Shown: positions 1 to 8,741 of the stretch, one piece after another
Layout of the letters: every line of letters starts with the position of its first letter
Position numbering within the stretch: the stretch's first letter is position 1
Source of the DNA: Hymenobacter sp. DG01
GTDB taxonomy: Bacteria; Bacteroidota; Bacteroidia; Cytophagales; Hymenobacteraceae
Reading direction: 5' to 3'
DNA: 64,000 nt
NCBI RefSeq assembly: GCF_006352025.1
Contig: NZ_CP040936.1
Coordinates: 62,001 to 126,000, forward strand
The notes under the pieces: model-generated
The model's database searches: none
Seen by the model: the letters and a program-made list of their open reading frames with translations, nothing else
Told to the model about the DNA's origin: nothing
Program-made: the position numbers and the translations under genes

Positions 1-527
1 AGATCGTGGGTAACCCCAACCCTGATTTCCAGGGTGGTATCACGAACACCTTCTCGTTCAAGGGCTTTGATTTGAGCGCGCTGGGCCAGTTCACCTACGG
101 CAACGATATTTACAACGCGGCCGGTATTTACCAATCGGTGAACGGGGACTACTTCGACAACCAGACGATTGATCAGCTGCGGCGCTGGCAGAAGCCCGGT
201 GACATCACCGATGTACCCCAGGCGCGTCTGTACGCCGCCAACGGCACGCAGGTATCGTCGCGCTGGGTAACCGGCGGCTCGTTCTTCCGGGTGAAGAACA
301 TCACGCTGGGCTACACCCTGCCGGCTGAGCTGGTGAAGCGGGGCCGCATGTCGTCGGTGCGGGTGTATGTGCTGGTACAGAACCTGGCCACCATCACCAA
401 CTACGATGGCTACGACCCCGAGGTAAACACGGCCGCTTTTGGTGCTGCTAACTACCTCATCGGCCACGACTTCTACACGCCCCCGCTGCAGAAAACCTTC
501 CAGGCGGGCATCAACGTGGGTTTCTAA
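1..527 (+). CDS. SusC/RagA-family TonB-linked outer-membrane transporter, C-terminal part
   Basis: This is the last 174 or so residues of a TonB-dependent outer-membrane beta-barrel that takes up oligosaccharides or peptides together with a SusD-type lipoprotein. The frame is open at the left edge, so the gene starts outside the window. Family signs are the segment SFFRVKNITLGYTLP near residues 97-111 of the visible part, the following YDPEV turn, and the ending PPLQKTFQAGINVGF, a final barrel strand that stops on phenylalanine as outer-membrane proteins usually do. The SusD-like gene follows after 20 bases. The substrate cannot be told from this fragment. Confidence 0.93.
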   Translation, partial: IVGNPNPDFQGGITNTFSFKGFDLSALGQFTYGNDIYNAAGIYQSVNGDYFDNQTIDQLRRWQKPGDITDVPQARLYAANGTQVSSRWVTGGSFFRVKNITLGYTLPAELVKRGRMSSVRVYVLVQNLATITNYDGYDPEVNTAAFGAANYLIGHDFYTPPLQKTFQAGINVGF

Positions 528-547
528 CGCTCTAGATCAACTTTCTG

Positions 548-1957
548 ATGAAATCGATATTTTCTCGTTCTGCTTACCTGCTCGCCCTGGGGCTTAGCCT
601 GAGCCTGACGGCGTGCGACAAACAGCTGGACATCGACCCGTTCCAGTCGGTAGATGCCAGTACGGCTCTGGACTCGGAAACGAAGGTAGGCAGCGCCGTG
701 GTGGGTATGTACGCCCGCCTCGACAGCCCCAACCTGTACGGTACCGACCTGATTCTGGTGCCTGAGTTGCTGGCCCCCGACAACTACATCGGCTTCCAGG
801 GTACTTTCACCAACTACCGGCAGCTGGCCCTGCGTACTACTAACGCCCAAAACAGCTCGGCTGAGGCTATCTGGCGTACCGCCTACCAGGCTATAAACCA
901 GGCCAACCTAGTGCTGGAGGCCTTGCCGGTAGTATCAACAGCCAGCCTAAAGTCGCAGTACGAAGGAGAAGCCCGCTTCATCCGGGCCGATATGTTCTTT
1001 GAGCTGGTGCGTCTTTACGCCAAGCAGTACGAGGCCGGCGGCGCCAACACTCAACTGGGCGTGCCGTTGAGCCTGACGCCCGTGCGGAGCGTACAGGAAG
1101 CTTCCACCACCCAGGCCCGCAATACGGTGGCTGAGGTGTACAACCAGGTTATCACGGACCTAACCGAGGCCATTAAGTTGCTGCCGAACTCCAACGGTAC
1201 CCGGGCCACCAGCTATACGGCTAAGGCCCTGCTGGCGCGCGTTTACCTGCAGCAGAGCCGCTTTGCCGAAGCCGGCGCCCTGGCCGACGACGTTATCAAA
1301 AACAGCGGCAAATCCCTCTCGCCCACGCTGCAGTCGGTATTTACCAACCGTAACTCCTCGGAAACTCTGCTGGAAATTCAGCAGAACGACCAGAACAATG
1401 CGGGCACTTCCAACAGCGGTCTGGCTACCTTGTTTGCCAGCATCGGGCAGCTGGGTCGCGGCGACGTGCGCGTACTGCCGGCCTTTGCCAACCTTTACGA
1501 GGCAACCGATGCCCGCGGCACGGCTCAGCTGCTGTACGTAGGCACGGGCGCCCGTCCGGGTAGCCTGCGTACGGGCAAGTACACCACCTATGGCCAGAAC
1601 ATTCCGGTGATTCGGCTGGCGGAGATGTACCTGATCCGGGCGGAAGCTTCGTTCCGGGCTGGCAATGCTGCCGCCGCTCTGGCCGATATCAACCGCATCC
1701 GGACCCGCTCGGGCGCTACTCCCCTCACGGCGGCGCAGCTCACTCTGGCTACCATTCTGCGGGAGCGGCAGCTGGAGCTGGCCTTCGAGGGCTTCCGCAT
1801 CCACGACCTGAAGCGCACGAATACCGACATCTTTATTCCGGCTTCGGGCACCAACCCGGCTACTACCTTCCCCATTACGAGCAACATTCTGGTGTTGCCC
1901 ATTCCGTTCCGGGAAATAAATGTGAACACGGCTCTGGTACAAAACCCCGGCTACTAA
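548..1957 (+). CDS. SusD/RagB-family nutrient-binding outer-membrane lipoprotein
   Basis: A surface lipoprotein of 469 residues that captures substrate and acts as the lid of the SusC barrel encoded just upstream. The N-terminus is a lipoprotein signal, with SLSLTAC before DKQ (Cys23 would be lipidated). The body is helical and TPR-like. The C-terminal third has the usual SusD signature RLAEMYLIRAEA followed by LADINRIRTRSGA and RERQLELAFEGFRIHDLKR. Length fits the family (about 450-550). It is co-transcribed with the SusC gene and followed by a strong terminator. No glycanase or peptidase gene follows in the same unit, so the substrate is unknown; other genes of the locus may lie left of the window. 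Confidence 0.95.
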   Translation: MKSIFSRSAYLLALGLSLSLTACDKQLDIDPFQSVDASTALDSETKVGSAVVGMYARLDSPNLYGTDLILVPELLAPDNYIGFQGTFTNYRQLALRTTNAQNSSAEAIWRTAYQAINQANLVLEALPVVSTASLKSQYEGEARFIRADMFFELVRLYAKQYEAGGANTQLGVPLSLTPVRSVQEASTTQARNTVAEVYNQVITDLTEAIKLLPNSNGTRATSYTAKALLARVYLQQSRFAEAGALADDVIKNSGKSLSPTLQSVFTNRNSSETLLEIQQNDQNNAGTSNSGLATLFASIGQLGRGDVRVLPAFANLYEATDARGTAQLLYVGTGARPGSLRTGKYTTYGQNIPVIRLAEMYLIRAEASFRAGNAAAALADINRIRTRSGATPLTAAQLTLATILRERQLELAFEGFRIHDLKRTNTDIFIPASGTNPATTFPITSNILVLPIPFREINVNTALVQNPGY

Positions 1958-1980
1958 CCTAGCGGTTACCCGGTAAGGCA

Positions 1981-2013
1981 AAAGGCCGCAACGCTCAGCG
2001 TTGCGGCCTTTTT
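1981..2013 (+). terminator. Rho-independent terminator of the SusCD operon
   Basis: A 14-bp perfect stem (AAAGGCCGCAACGC pairing with its complement) around a 3-base loop, ending in a T run, 24 bases after the SusD stop codon. Confidence 0.9.
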
Positions 2014-2060
2014 ATTGGGGCAGGGGCCAGCACCGCGGCCGCGGTGCCGGCTCCGGGCCA

Positions 2061-2537
2061 TTATTCCTCATCCTCCTCCTGCAGGTGGCTGAAGTCGAGG
2101 GTAGGGGCTAGGCGAAGGGCTTCCCGAATCACATCATCCATCAGGGGTTGGGAGTCGGCGTCGAGGGCGCGCTCAAACAGGTGAAGCAGCTGTTCGCCTT
2201 CCTCATTGACGTAGAGGTTGGTATAGAGCCGTTCGAATACATTGGCTTCCTTGGTAATAGTGGCATCAATGGCCGCCACGGAGGTTGCCTTGAGGGCCTG
2301 GCGCAACACCTCCATCACGCGGCGGCTTTCCTCCAGGTCGCCGAGGTCGGTGAGCAGCTTCATCAGGGACAGGGCTACCCCCAGGCGTACCCGCTCGAAA
2401 CGGAAAGACAGGTCCCGCGGGTCGGCTTCCTCGAAAGTGCGGTAAGCTGACAGGGTAGTAGCCGGCAGGTAATGAGCAGCATCGGGGGCGGCGGAAAAGG
2501 CGAGCTGCAGCAGCCGCTGATAAGGAGAAACAAGCAT
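2061..2537 (-). CDS. Hypothetical acidic helical protein
   Basis: A protein of 158 residues that I do not recognise. I chose the ATG at 2537 (MLVSPYQRLLQL). The frame runs open further upstream, but that extension to 3035 overlaps the plus-strand gene at 2703-2963 and has a shadow-like composition. The sequence has no signal peptide or membrane segment, looks almost wholly alpha-helical and is rich in leucine and acidic residues, with a very acidic end (LQEEDEE). It is probably a cytosolic helical-repeat or adaptor protein, but no function can be given. It stands alone and converges on the SusCD operon. Confidence 0.6.
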   Translation of the reverse strand: MLVSPYQRLLQLAFSAAPDAAHYLPATTLSAYRTFEEADPRDLSFRFERVRLGVALSLMKLLTDLGDLEESRRVMEVLRQALKATSVAAIDATITKEANVFERLYTNLYVNEEGEQLLHLFERALDADSQPLMDDVIREALRLAPTLDFSHLQEEDEE

Positions 2538-2702
2538 ATAAGACAGAAAAACACCCGGGCCCGATTGAAAGCCAGGGCAAACTATAATCGGGACTGAACG
2601 TAACCCCACCATCCAAAGGTACGATTGTGTATTTTGGCACGGGTAGCGCGGCGCACCTACTGCGTTACCGGCTTTCCCACTCCTAAACTCCTTCGCTTGG
2701 CC

Positions 2703-2963
2703 ATGACCCACAGAGACAAATGGTTGGTATTTGCCCCCGCCGGGCTGGTAACGGTTGGCCTGGGCGCCTGTCTGGTGCAATGGGCCGCCGATAAAAAGCG
2801 CAACGGCCACTCGACCTCGGAATGGGTAGCGGCCGGCACGGCGGCCTTGGTTGTCTTCAACGCCGGCCTGAGCCTGTTCGGGCGGGGCGTGGCCGAAAGT
2901 GTGCTCTACCAACTCAAAGAGAAGCCGCGCGAAATGGATTACGGCAACGTAGGCCGGTTGTAG
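2703..2963 (+). CDS. Small membrane protein of unknown function
   Basis: A protein of 86 residues starting MTHRDKWLVFAPAG. Two hydrophobic segments (about residues 8-26 and 43-62) are separated by a short basic loop (AADKKRNGHSTSEW), so both ends probably face the same side of the inner membrane. The longer reading from 2625 is rejected because its added residues look random. A strong terminator follows at 3056. Probably a lineage-specific protein; no family recognised. Confidence 0.6.
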   Translation: MTHRDKWLVFAPAGLVTVGLGACLVQWAADKKRNGHSTSEWVAAGTAALVVFNAGLSLFGRGVAESVLYQLKEKPREMDYGNVGRL

Positions 2964-3055
2964 CAACTCAGATGGCGAATTTGCCGTCTGACTTTTCCTG
3001 AAGGGTAGCTCCAGCAGGGGCTTACCCGGAACCACCTACCCCTTCCTCACCGCTC

Positions 3056-3114
3056 AAAGCTCCAACGGGCCAGCACTAGTCGTTGAACGATTGGTGCTGG
3101 CCCGTTGGGGCTTT
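3056..3114 (+). terminator. Long stem-loop, probable terminator
   Basis: A 21-base arm starting AAAGCTCCAACGG pairs with 3094-3114 with one wobble position, around a 17-base loop. It is followed by a weak T run (CTTTGTTG). It lies 93 bases after the small membrane-protein gene. The minus-strand CocE gene, which ends at 3219, would also read into it. Confidence 0.7.
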
Positions 3115-3218
3115 GTTGAGGATCTATATTAGGTCTTGCTACCGATGCAGCGCTTCATTGGGGCTACCCCTCCGAAATCAATGAACCGGCAAACGGCTCC
3201 TGGCTGCTAACTCACCGC

Positions 3219-5156
3219 TTACAGCACCCGCACTTTTAGCTGGGAAGCGTGCTGCGGAGAGTGATAAAGACGGTGGGTTGCGGCCTGGAAGTCTTTTTCA
3301 TTGGCCTCGAAGATATTAGGCACGAAGGTTTGAGGGTTGCGGTCCACCAGCGGAAACCAGCTGCTTTGTACCTGTACCATCAGGCGGTGGCCTTTGCGGA
3401 AGGTGTGGCAGAGGTCTTGCACGGTAAACGGCACGGCCGTTACCTGGCCCGGCACGAAGGCTTCCGGCTTGCTGAAGCTATTGCGGAAGCGCCCACGCAT
3501 CACCTCCGAGCGCACCATTTGCTGGTAGCCGCCCAGCTTCACGGCCGGGTTCAGGCTGGGGTTGCTGGGAGTGTCGTCGGGGTACACATCAATGATTTTT
3601 ACGACCCAATCGGCGTCGGTGCCGGTGGTAGCTACCTGCAGCAGGGCCTCAATGGGGCCGGCCAGCGTCAGGTCCTCGGCGAGGACGTCGGTCTGGTAGG
3701 TGAGCACATCGGGCCGGCGCGAGGCGAAGCGCTGGTCGTCGGTCATGTACTCGCGGGTCATGCCGGTGGCTGTAGCCTCGGTGAAGGGTACGGGGTGGGC
3801 CGGGTCGCTGAGATACTGGTCGAACTCGGGGCCGGCGGCTGCCTGCTCGAAGCCGATTTTGCCATTGGCCTGGAAAAATAAGGTACGCTCCTGCGCTTCT
3901 TTTGGTGGCCAGGTAGCAAACGTGCGCCAGCGGTTGGTCCCGCCCTCGAAAATGGTGGCCTCAGGAGTGGCAGCCGGCTTGCCGTCCTTCAGATACGATT
4001 TGAAAAAGGGCGCCTCAATTTCCTTTTGGTAGTACAGGGAAGGTGACTCGCCGTAGGCCACGTTGCCTACCATTTCGCCGGTGCCGCGGGCCCAGCCCCC
4101 GTGCACCCAAGGGCCCATCACGAGGCCGTTGCGCTGACCGGGGTTCTGCTTTTCAATGGTTTCATAAATCTTCAGAGCCCCGAAGAGGTCCTCGGCATCG
4201 TTGAAGCCGCCCACGGTCAGCACGGCCGTATTCTTGTTGAGGTTTTTGAGGTGAGGCCGCAGGTTGCGGGCCTGCCAGAACTCGTCGTAGTTGGGGTGCT
4301 GCGTCAGGTCGTTCCAGAAAGCTACCTGCCCTTTGTAATAGCGGGCGTCGGCGTTTTTGAGCGGCCCCATTCGCATGAAAAAGTCGTAGCCATCGGGGGT
4401 GCCGTGCTGGAAGGCCGGGTTGCCGGTGGGGGTAGGCTGGGGGCGAGGCAGCCCGAACGAAGCCAGGAAATTGAAGGCATGCGGCAGGAAAAAGGCCCCG
4501 TTGTGGTGAAAATCATCCCAGAACCAGTCGGCAATAGGGGCCTGGGGCGAGGAGGCCTTCAGGGCTGGGTGACGGCTGAGCAGACCCGTGGCGGTATAGT
4601 AGCCGGGGTAGCTGATGCCCCACTGGCCTACCCGCCCGTTGTTCTTAGGCCCTTTTTTCAGCAACCACTCAATGGTGTCGTACGTATCGGTGCCCTCGTC
4701 GGTGTCGGTTTTGCCTTGGTACGAGGTTTTGGCCGGCCGCACATCCACAAACTGCCCCTCCGACATGTAGCGGCCCCGCACATCCTGGTAAGCAAAAATG
4801 TAGCCCTCGTGCATCATGGTGCTGCTGGGCCCCAGGTTTTTCTTGTACTTGCCCGGCCCGTAGGGCCCCACTGCGTAGGGTGTGCGGTTGAGCATGATGG
4901 GGTACTTTACCTTATCGGCATCCTTGGGCGCGTACACGATGGTGTAGAGCTTTACCCCGTCGCGCATCGGAATCTGGTACTCGAACTTGTTGTAGTGCTG
5001 CTGAATGTAGAGCGTATCGGCCAGCACTACAGCCAGCTGCTGCTTGTCGGCCTCGGAGGGCAGCGGGTACGATACCGGAGTCTGGGCCTGGGCGGCACTG
5101 GCGGCGGCAACGAGCAGGGCGACCAGCAGGGCCCGGGGCGGGGTAGGGGTAGGCAT
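3219..5156 (-). CDS. CocE/NonD-family secreted alpha/beta hydrolase (X-Pro dipeptidyl-peptidase class)
   Basis: A secreted or periplasmic serine hydrolase of 645 residues, the family that includes cocaine esterase, glutaryl-7-ACA acylase and X-Pro dipeptidyl peptidases. It has a signal peptide (about residues 1-25, cut after AAQAQ). The catalytic triad is visible: Ser182 in GQWGISYPG, Asp320 in VGGFNDAEDLFG, and His352 in MGPWVHGGW. The C-terminal third is the beta-sandwich of the family. The start is the ATG at 5156, which gives a clean signal peptide; the frame extends 34 codons further but that part is not signal-like. It is divergent from the M14 peptidase gene, so both may serve peptide degradation. 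Exact substrate unknown. Confidence 0.9.
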   Translation of the reverse strand: MPTPTPPRALLVALLVAAASAAQAQTPVSYPLPSEADKQQLAVVLADTLYIQQHYNKFEYQIPMRDGVKLYTIVYAPKDADKVKYPIMLNRTPYAVGPYGPGKYKKNLGPSSTMMHEGYIFAYQDVRGRYMSEGQFVDVRPAKTSYQGKTDTDEGTDTYDTIEWLLKKGPKNNGRVGQWGISYPGYYTATGLLSRHPALKASSPQAPIADWFWDDFHHNGAFFLPHAFNFLASFGLPRPQPTPTGNPAFQHGTPDGYDFFMRMGPLKNADARYYKGQVAFWNDLTQHPNYDEFWQARNLRPHLKNLNKNTAVLTVGGFNDAEDLFGALKIYETIEKQNPGQRNGLVMGPWVHGGWARGTGEMVGNVAYGESPSLYYQKEIEAPFFKSYLKDGKPAATPEATIFEGGTNRWRTFATWPPKEAQERTLFFQANGKIGFEQAAAGPEFDQYLSDPAHPVPFTEATATGMTREYMTDDQRFASRRPDVLTYQTDVLAEDLTLAGPIEALLQVATTGTDADWVVKIIDVYPDDTPSNPSLNPAVKLGGYQQMVRSEVMRGRFRNSFSKPEAFVPGQVTAVPFTVQDLCHTFRKGHRLMVQVQSSWFPLVDRNPQTFVPNIFEANEKDFQAATHRLYHSPQHASQLKVRVL

Positions 5157-5339
5157 ACGGATGAAGGGGTAGGAAGGTGAAACAGGTAGCAGAGTAGTGG
5201 GTAAGGTAAGCAAGTGCCCGCTGGGATGCCAGCAGGTAGCACCGCAGCGCCGGAGCATGGCATCTTTTTCCGGCGCGGACGGTCAGATTCTGTTTTCTTT
5301 GGCTACCAAACCTTTCCTTAACCTCGCCGGCCTCTGCCG

Positions 5340-7919
5340 GTGCTACCCCGTACCCCCGTGCTTAACTCCCGATTACGAGCGGCTTACTTCTGGCTGCTTT
5401 GCCTGCTGCTCAGCCCTCAGCTGTTTGCCCAAACTCCCGGCGCCGCCGAAGGGGCCTTGCTCACCCCGCGCCAGTTTTTAGGCTACGAGCTGGGTACCGG
5501 CTTTACTCCGCACGCCGAGCTGTTGCGCTACGTAGAGCATGTGGTGCAGCATAGCCCCGGCCGCATGAAGCAGCAGCGCTACGGTCGTACCTACGAGAAC
5601 CGCCCGCTGGAGCTGGTGTACGTGGCTACCCCCGACAATTTGAGCCGCCTCGACGACATTCGGCGCAACAACTTGCGCCTGGCCGGCCTGGAAAGCGGTG
5701 CCGCCCAGCGTCAGCAGCCGGCCGTGGTGTGGCTTAGCTACAATGTGCACGGCAACGAAGCCGTGTCGTCGGAGGCAGTGATGCAGGTGCTTTACGACCT
5801 GGCCAACCCCCAGGACCAGCAGATGCAGCAGTGGCTCCAGAACCTGGTGGTTATCGTGGACCCCTGCGTGAACCCCGACGGCCGCGACCGGTATGCGCAG
5901 TGGTACAACCGCGTGGCTAACCAGCAGCCCAACTCCTCGCCCCTGAGCTGGGAGCACCACGAGCCCTGGCCTGGTGGACGCTACAACCATTACTACTTCG
6001 ATCTGAACCGCGACTGGGCCTGGCAAACCCAGCAGGAAAGCCGCCAGCGCATAGCCGTGTACAACCAGTGGCTGCCCCAGGTGCACGCCGATTTCCACGA
6101 GATGGGGCCCAACAACCCGTATTACTTCTCGCCTGCGGCCAAACCCTTCCATGCTGACCTCACGGAATGGCAGCGCAAGTTCCAGAACATCATCGGCGAC
6201 TATAACCGCCGGGTATTCGACAAAAACAACTGGCTGTACTTCACCCGCGAAACCTACGACCTGTTTGCGCCCTTCTACGGCGACACCTGGCCTTCCTTCA
6301 ACGGGGCCATCGGCATGACCTACGAGCAGGGTGGGGGTAGTCCGGCCGGCATCAGCTACACCAAAGCCGACGGCGACACCCTCACCCTGGCCCAGCGCAT
6401 TGCCCACCACCACGCCACCAGTCTGGCGACCATTCAGGCCGCCGCCGACCGCCACGACGAGCTGGTTCGGGAGTTTCAGAAGTTCTACCTCGATGCCCGC
6501 ACCAAGCCCCGCGGCGACTATAAGTCCTTTGTAGTGGCCGGGACGGCTGATGCCGGCCAGGTGCGCGCCCTGACCCAATACCTCGACCGCCAGCAAATCA
6601 GATACGGCTACGCCGCCAAGCGCAGCAAGCAGCGCGCCTATAGCTACGCTACGGGCCAGACGGAAACCGTGCAGATTGAGCCCCGCGACCTGGTAGTGAG
6701 CATGTACCAGCCCAAATCAACATTGGTGAAGGTGCTGTTTGAGCCCCAGGCAGCCCTGGAAGACTCCCTGACATACGACCTCACGGCCTGGTCGTTGCCG
6801 TATGCCTTTGGCCTGAAAGCCTACGCCCTGAAAAGCACAGTAGAGGCCAATAACTCGGCCCCGGCCAAGCCCGCTACCCCCACGCTGCCCGCCAACCCTC
6901 CCTATGCCTACGTGGCCCGGTGGAATAGCCTCCCGGACGTGCGCTTTCTGGGCCGCTTGCAGCAGCTGGGCGTGAAGGTGCGCGTGGCCGATGAGCCGTT
7001 TGAAACAGAAGGCCAGCAGTACCAGCGCGGCACCCTCGTGATTCCGCGGACGGGCAACGAGCGGTTGGGAGCCCGCTTCGACCAGCTGGTGCGTGCTCAG
7101 GCCGACTCGGCCGGTGTGCAGGTGCAGGCCGTGCAGTCGGGCCTCTCCACTAGCGGCGGCGACCTGGGTTCCCGGTCGGTGCGCCCTCTGCAGCAGCCCA
7201 AGGTGGCTATTCTGGCCGGCCCGGGTATAGATGCCACCGCATTCGGAGAGGTGTGGCACTTCTTCGAGCAGCAGATCGGCTACCCCGTGTCGGTGCTGGG
7301 AACGGATTATTTCAGCAGCGTGCCCCTGGCCGAGTTCGACGTATTGATTCTGCCCGATGGCCGCTACGACAACGTTCTGACAGAGCGCAGCCTGGAAAGC
7401 GTAAAGAATTGGGTGCGGGCCGGCGGCCGCCTTATTGCTCTCGAGGGTGCTACCCGCTTTCTGGCCGACAAGAAGGATTTCCTGCTGAAGGCCAAGCCCG
7501 CCGACAGCGCCACTACCAAGAAGCCTAACCCTTACGCCGCCCTGCGCCGTTACGCCGATGCCGAGCGGGAGCAGATTGGCGAACGGGTACAAGGAAGCGT
7601 GTACCGCGTACAGCTCGATAACACCCATCCGCTGGCCTTCGGCTACGGCAGCACCTACTACGCCCTTCTGCGCGATACACCCAACTACCGGTTTATGCCC
7701 CAGGGTGGTTGGAACGTGGGCGTGCTTAAGAAAAATGGCTATGCGGCCGGCTTTACGGGCCGAAAAGCCCAGCGCGCCCTCAATGACAGCTTTGTACTGG
7801 GCTCCCAGGATCTGGGCCGCGGGCAGGTAGTATACCTGGCTGATAATCCGCTGTTCCGAGCCTTCTGGCAGGGCGGTAAGCTGCTATTCGGCAACGCGGT
7901 GTTTATGGTGGGGCAGTAG
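5340..7919 (+). CDS. M14-family zinc carboxypeptidase with C-terminal amidotransferase-like domain
   Basis: A secreted zinc metallopeptidase of about 859 residues. The N-terminus carries a signal peptide (YFWLLCLLLSPQLFAQ). The zinc site is His137 and Glu140 in NVHGNEAVSSE, plus a later histidine in VHADFHEMG (249-253); DLNRDW and MTYEQGG are further M14 features. From about residue 620 a Rossmann-like domain begins (PKVAILAGPGIDATAFGEVW, then FDVLILPDGRYD), resembling the class I glutamine amidotransferase fold often attached to Bacteroidota M14 enzymes. The start is uncertain: GTG at 5340 or GTG at 5358; neither has an ATG near. A weak promoter-like TTTCTTTG lies at 5294-5301. Confidence 0.9.
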   Translation: MLPRTPVLNSRLRAAYFWLLCLLLSPQLFAQTPGAAEGALLTPRQFLGYELGTGFTPHAELLRYVEHVVQHSPGRMKQQRYGRTYENRPLELVYVATPDNLSRLDDIRRNNLRLAGLESGAAQRQQPAVVWLSYNVHGNEAVSSEAVMQVLYDLANPQDQQMQQWLQNLVVIVDPCVNPDGRDRYAQWYNRVANQQPNSSPLSWEHHEPWPGGRYNHYYFDLNRDWAWQTQQESRQRIAVYNQWLPQVHADFHEMGPNNPYYFSPAAKPFHADLTEWQRKFQNIIGDYNRRVFDKNNWLYFTRETYDLFAPFYGDTWPSFNGAIGMTYEQGGGSPAGISYTKADGDTLTLAQRIAHHHATSLATIQAAADRHDELVREFQKFYLDARTKPRGDYKSFVVAGTADAGQVRALTQYLDRQQIRYGYAAKRSKQRAYSYATGQTETVQIEPRDLVVSMYQPKSTLVKVLFEPQAALEDSLTYDLTAWSLPYAFGLKAYALKSTVEANNSAPAKPATPTLPANPPYAYVARWNSLPDVRFLGRLQQLGVKVRVADEPFETEGQQYQRGTLVIPRTGNERLGARFDQLVRAQADSAGVQVQAVQSGLSTSGGDLGSRSVRPLQQPKVAILAGPGIDATAFGEVWHFFEQQIGYPVSVLGTDYFSSVPLAEFDVLILPDGRYDNVLTERSLESVKNWVRAGGRLIALEGATRFLADKKDFLLKAKPADSATTKKPNPYAALRRYADAEREQIGERVQGSVYRVQLDNTHPLAFGYGSTYYALLRDTPNYRFMPQGGWNVGVLKKNGYAAGFTGRKAQRALNDSFVLGSQDLGRGQVVYLADNPLFRAFWQGGKLLFGNAVFMVGQ

Positions 7920-7981
7920 CTCAGGGAGTCTGTGCGCTGCTCATTTCAGATGCTACGGCTTCTGGTCTGCCGGTGCTAAAC

Positions 7982-8023
7982 ACAACAAAAAGAGCTTGCC
8001 GAAAGGCAAGCTCTTTTTGTTGT
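7982..8023. terminator. Bidirectional terminator between convergent genes
   Basis: A 19-bp perfect stem with a GAAA tetraloop; the A run on one side and T run on the other give a terminator in both directions. It serves the M14 peptidase gene on the plus strand and the small secreted protein gene on the minus strand. Confidence 0.92.
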
Positions 8024-8067
8024 ATCCGACATCTGCGACATCTAGTGAGTCTGCAGAGGCTGCGGTT

Positions 8068-8385
8068 TTAGTCCACAACGTCCTCGGCTTTGTTTTTCAC
8101 GGCTTTCGCACCTTTTTTCACGGCGTGACCGGTTTTCTTGGCGCCTTTTTCTACAACCGCGCCGGTTTTCTTACCGGCCGATTTTACGTCCTGTTTCGTA
8201 TTGTAGGCTTTCTGACCGGCTTTGGTGCGGCCGGAGCGGGCTTCTACTTTCACGGTGCCGTTATCGCGCTCCGTTACGGTCGTTTTGGCGCCGGAAGCAT
8301 CGTCGCGGACGGTGGTTTTGTCGCCTTGGGCGAAGGCGGCCGTCGAGAAAAGCGCGGCGGCGGCCAGCATTACTATCTTTTTCAT
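8068..8385 (-). CDS. Small secreted lysine-rich protein
   Basis: A protein of 105 residues starting MKKIVMLAAAALFSTAAFAQ, a clear signal peptide, giving a mature chain of about 85 residues. The mature part is very hydrophilic, with repeated Lys/Ala/Gly/Val units (AGKKTGAVVEKGAKKTGHAVKK, KGAKAVKNKAEDVVD) that look like an amphipathic helical or disordered repeat. It resembles in composition the small LEA-like or YtxH-like stress proteins, but that is only a resemblance. No family recognised. It is a single gene ending at the shared terminator. Confidence 0.75.
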   Translation of the reverse strand: MKKIVMLAAAALFSTAAFAQGDKTTVRDDASGAKTTVTERDNGTVKVEARSGRTKAGQKAYNTKQDVKSAGKKTGAVVEKGAKKTGHAVKKGAKAVKNKAEDVVD

Positions 8386-8395
8386 GAGGAGAGTC

Positions 8396-8690
8396 TGCTT
8401 AGGTAAGTAGATTATGAGTCCTTATACGGGTTGCTGAAAATTGGTTGTGAAATGCCAACTTGCGGCTACCCTCACCTGCCGGCCCCGGTCCTGGTGCCTC
8501 AGCAACCATCACACTGTAGCCCTGCCATTGTACCCATTTCCAGTATGTTTTCTGCCATATTTGCAAGTATCAGGCAATCAGATAGATATATTGATGTGCT
8601 TTATAGATATGGGATGTTTGGAATCCGTAAAGCAAAGTCAGCTTCACGAATTTGAGAATGTAGGGAAAGGTAAAGCAACATATGTCACAG
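8396..8690. other. Intergenic stretch without a convincing gene
   Basis: About 345 bases lie between the small secreted gene and queA. Short open frames are present on the plus strand (8431-8695) but have no codon bias, signal or start context. The region is more AT-rich than its surroundings. Part of it must hold the promoter of the minus-strand gene at 8385. A small RNA on the plus strand ending at the 8695 hairpin is possible but has no direct support. Confidence 0.5.
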
Positions 8691-8694
8691 AATA

Positions 8695-8720
8695 AAAAAG
8701 CCCCATTCATGGGGCTTTTT
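8695..8720. terminator. Terminator downstream of queA, works in both directions
   Basis: Stem AAAAAGCCCC pairing with GGGGCTTTTT around a 6-base loop, with A and T runs on the two flanks. It lies 22 bases past the queA stop codon on the minus strand. Confidence 0.85.
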
Positions 8721-8741
8721 CGGTTAAACCAGTTCAGCTAC

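Noticed and set aside
2625..2702. N-terminal extension of the small membrane protein
   Set aside because: The added residues are not hydrophobic or conserved-looking and the ATG at 2703 gives a clean start.
8431..8695. Two small overlapping plus-strand frames
   Set aside because: No codon bias, no start context, and they end at the queA terminator.
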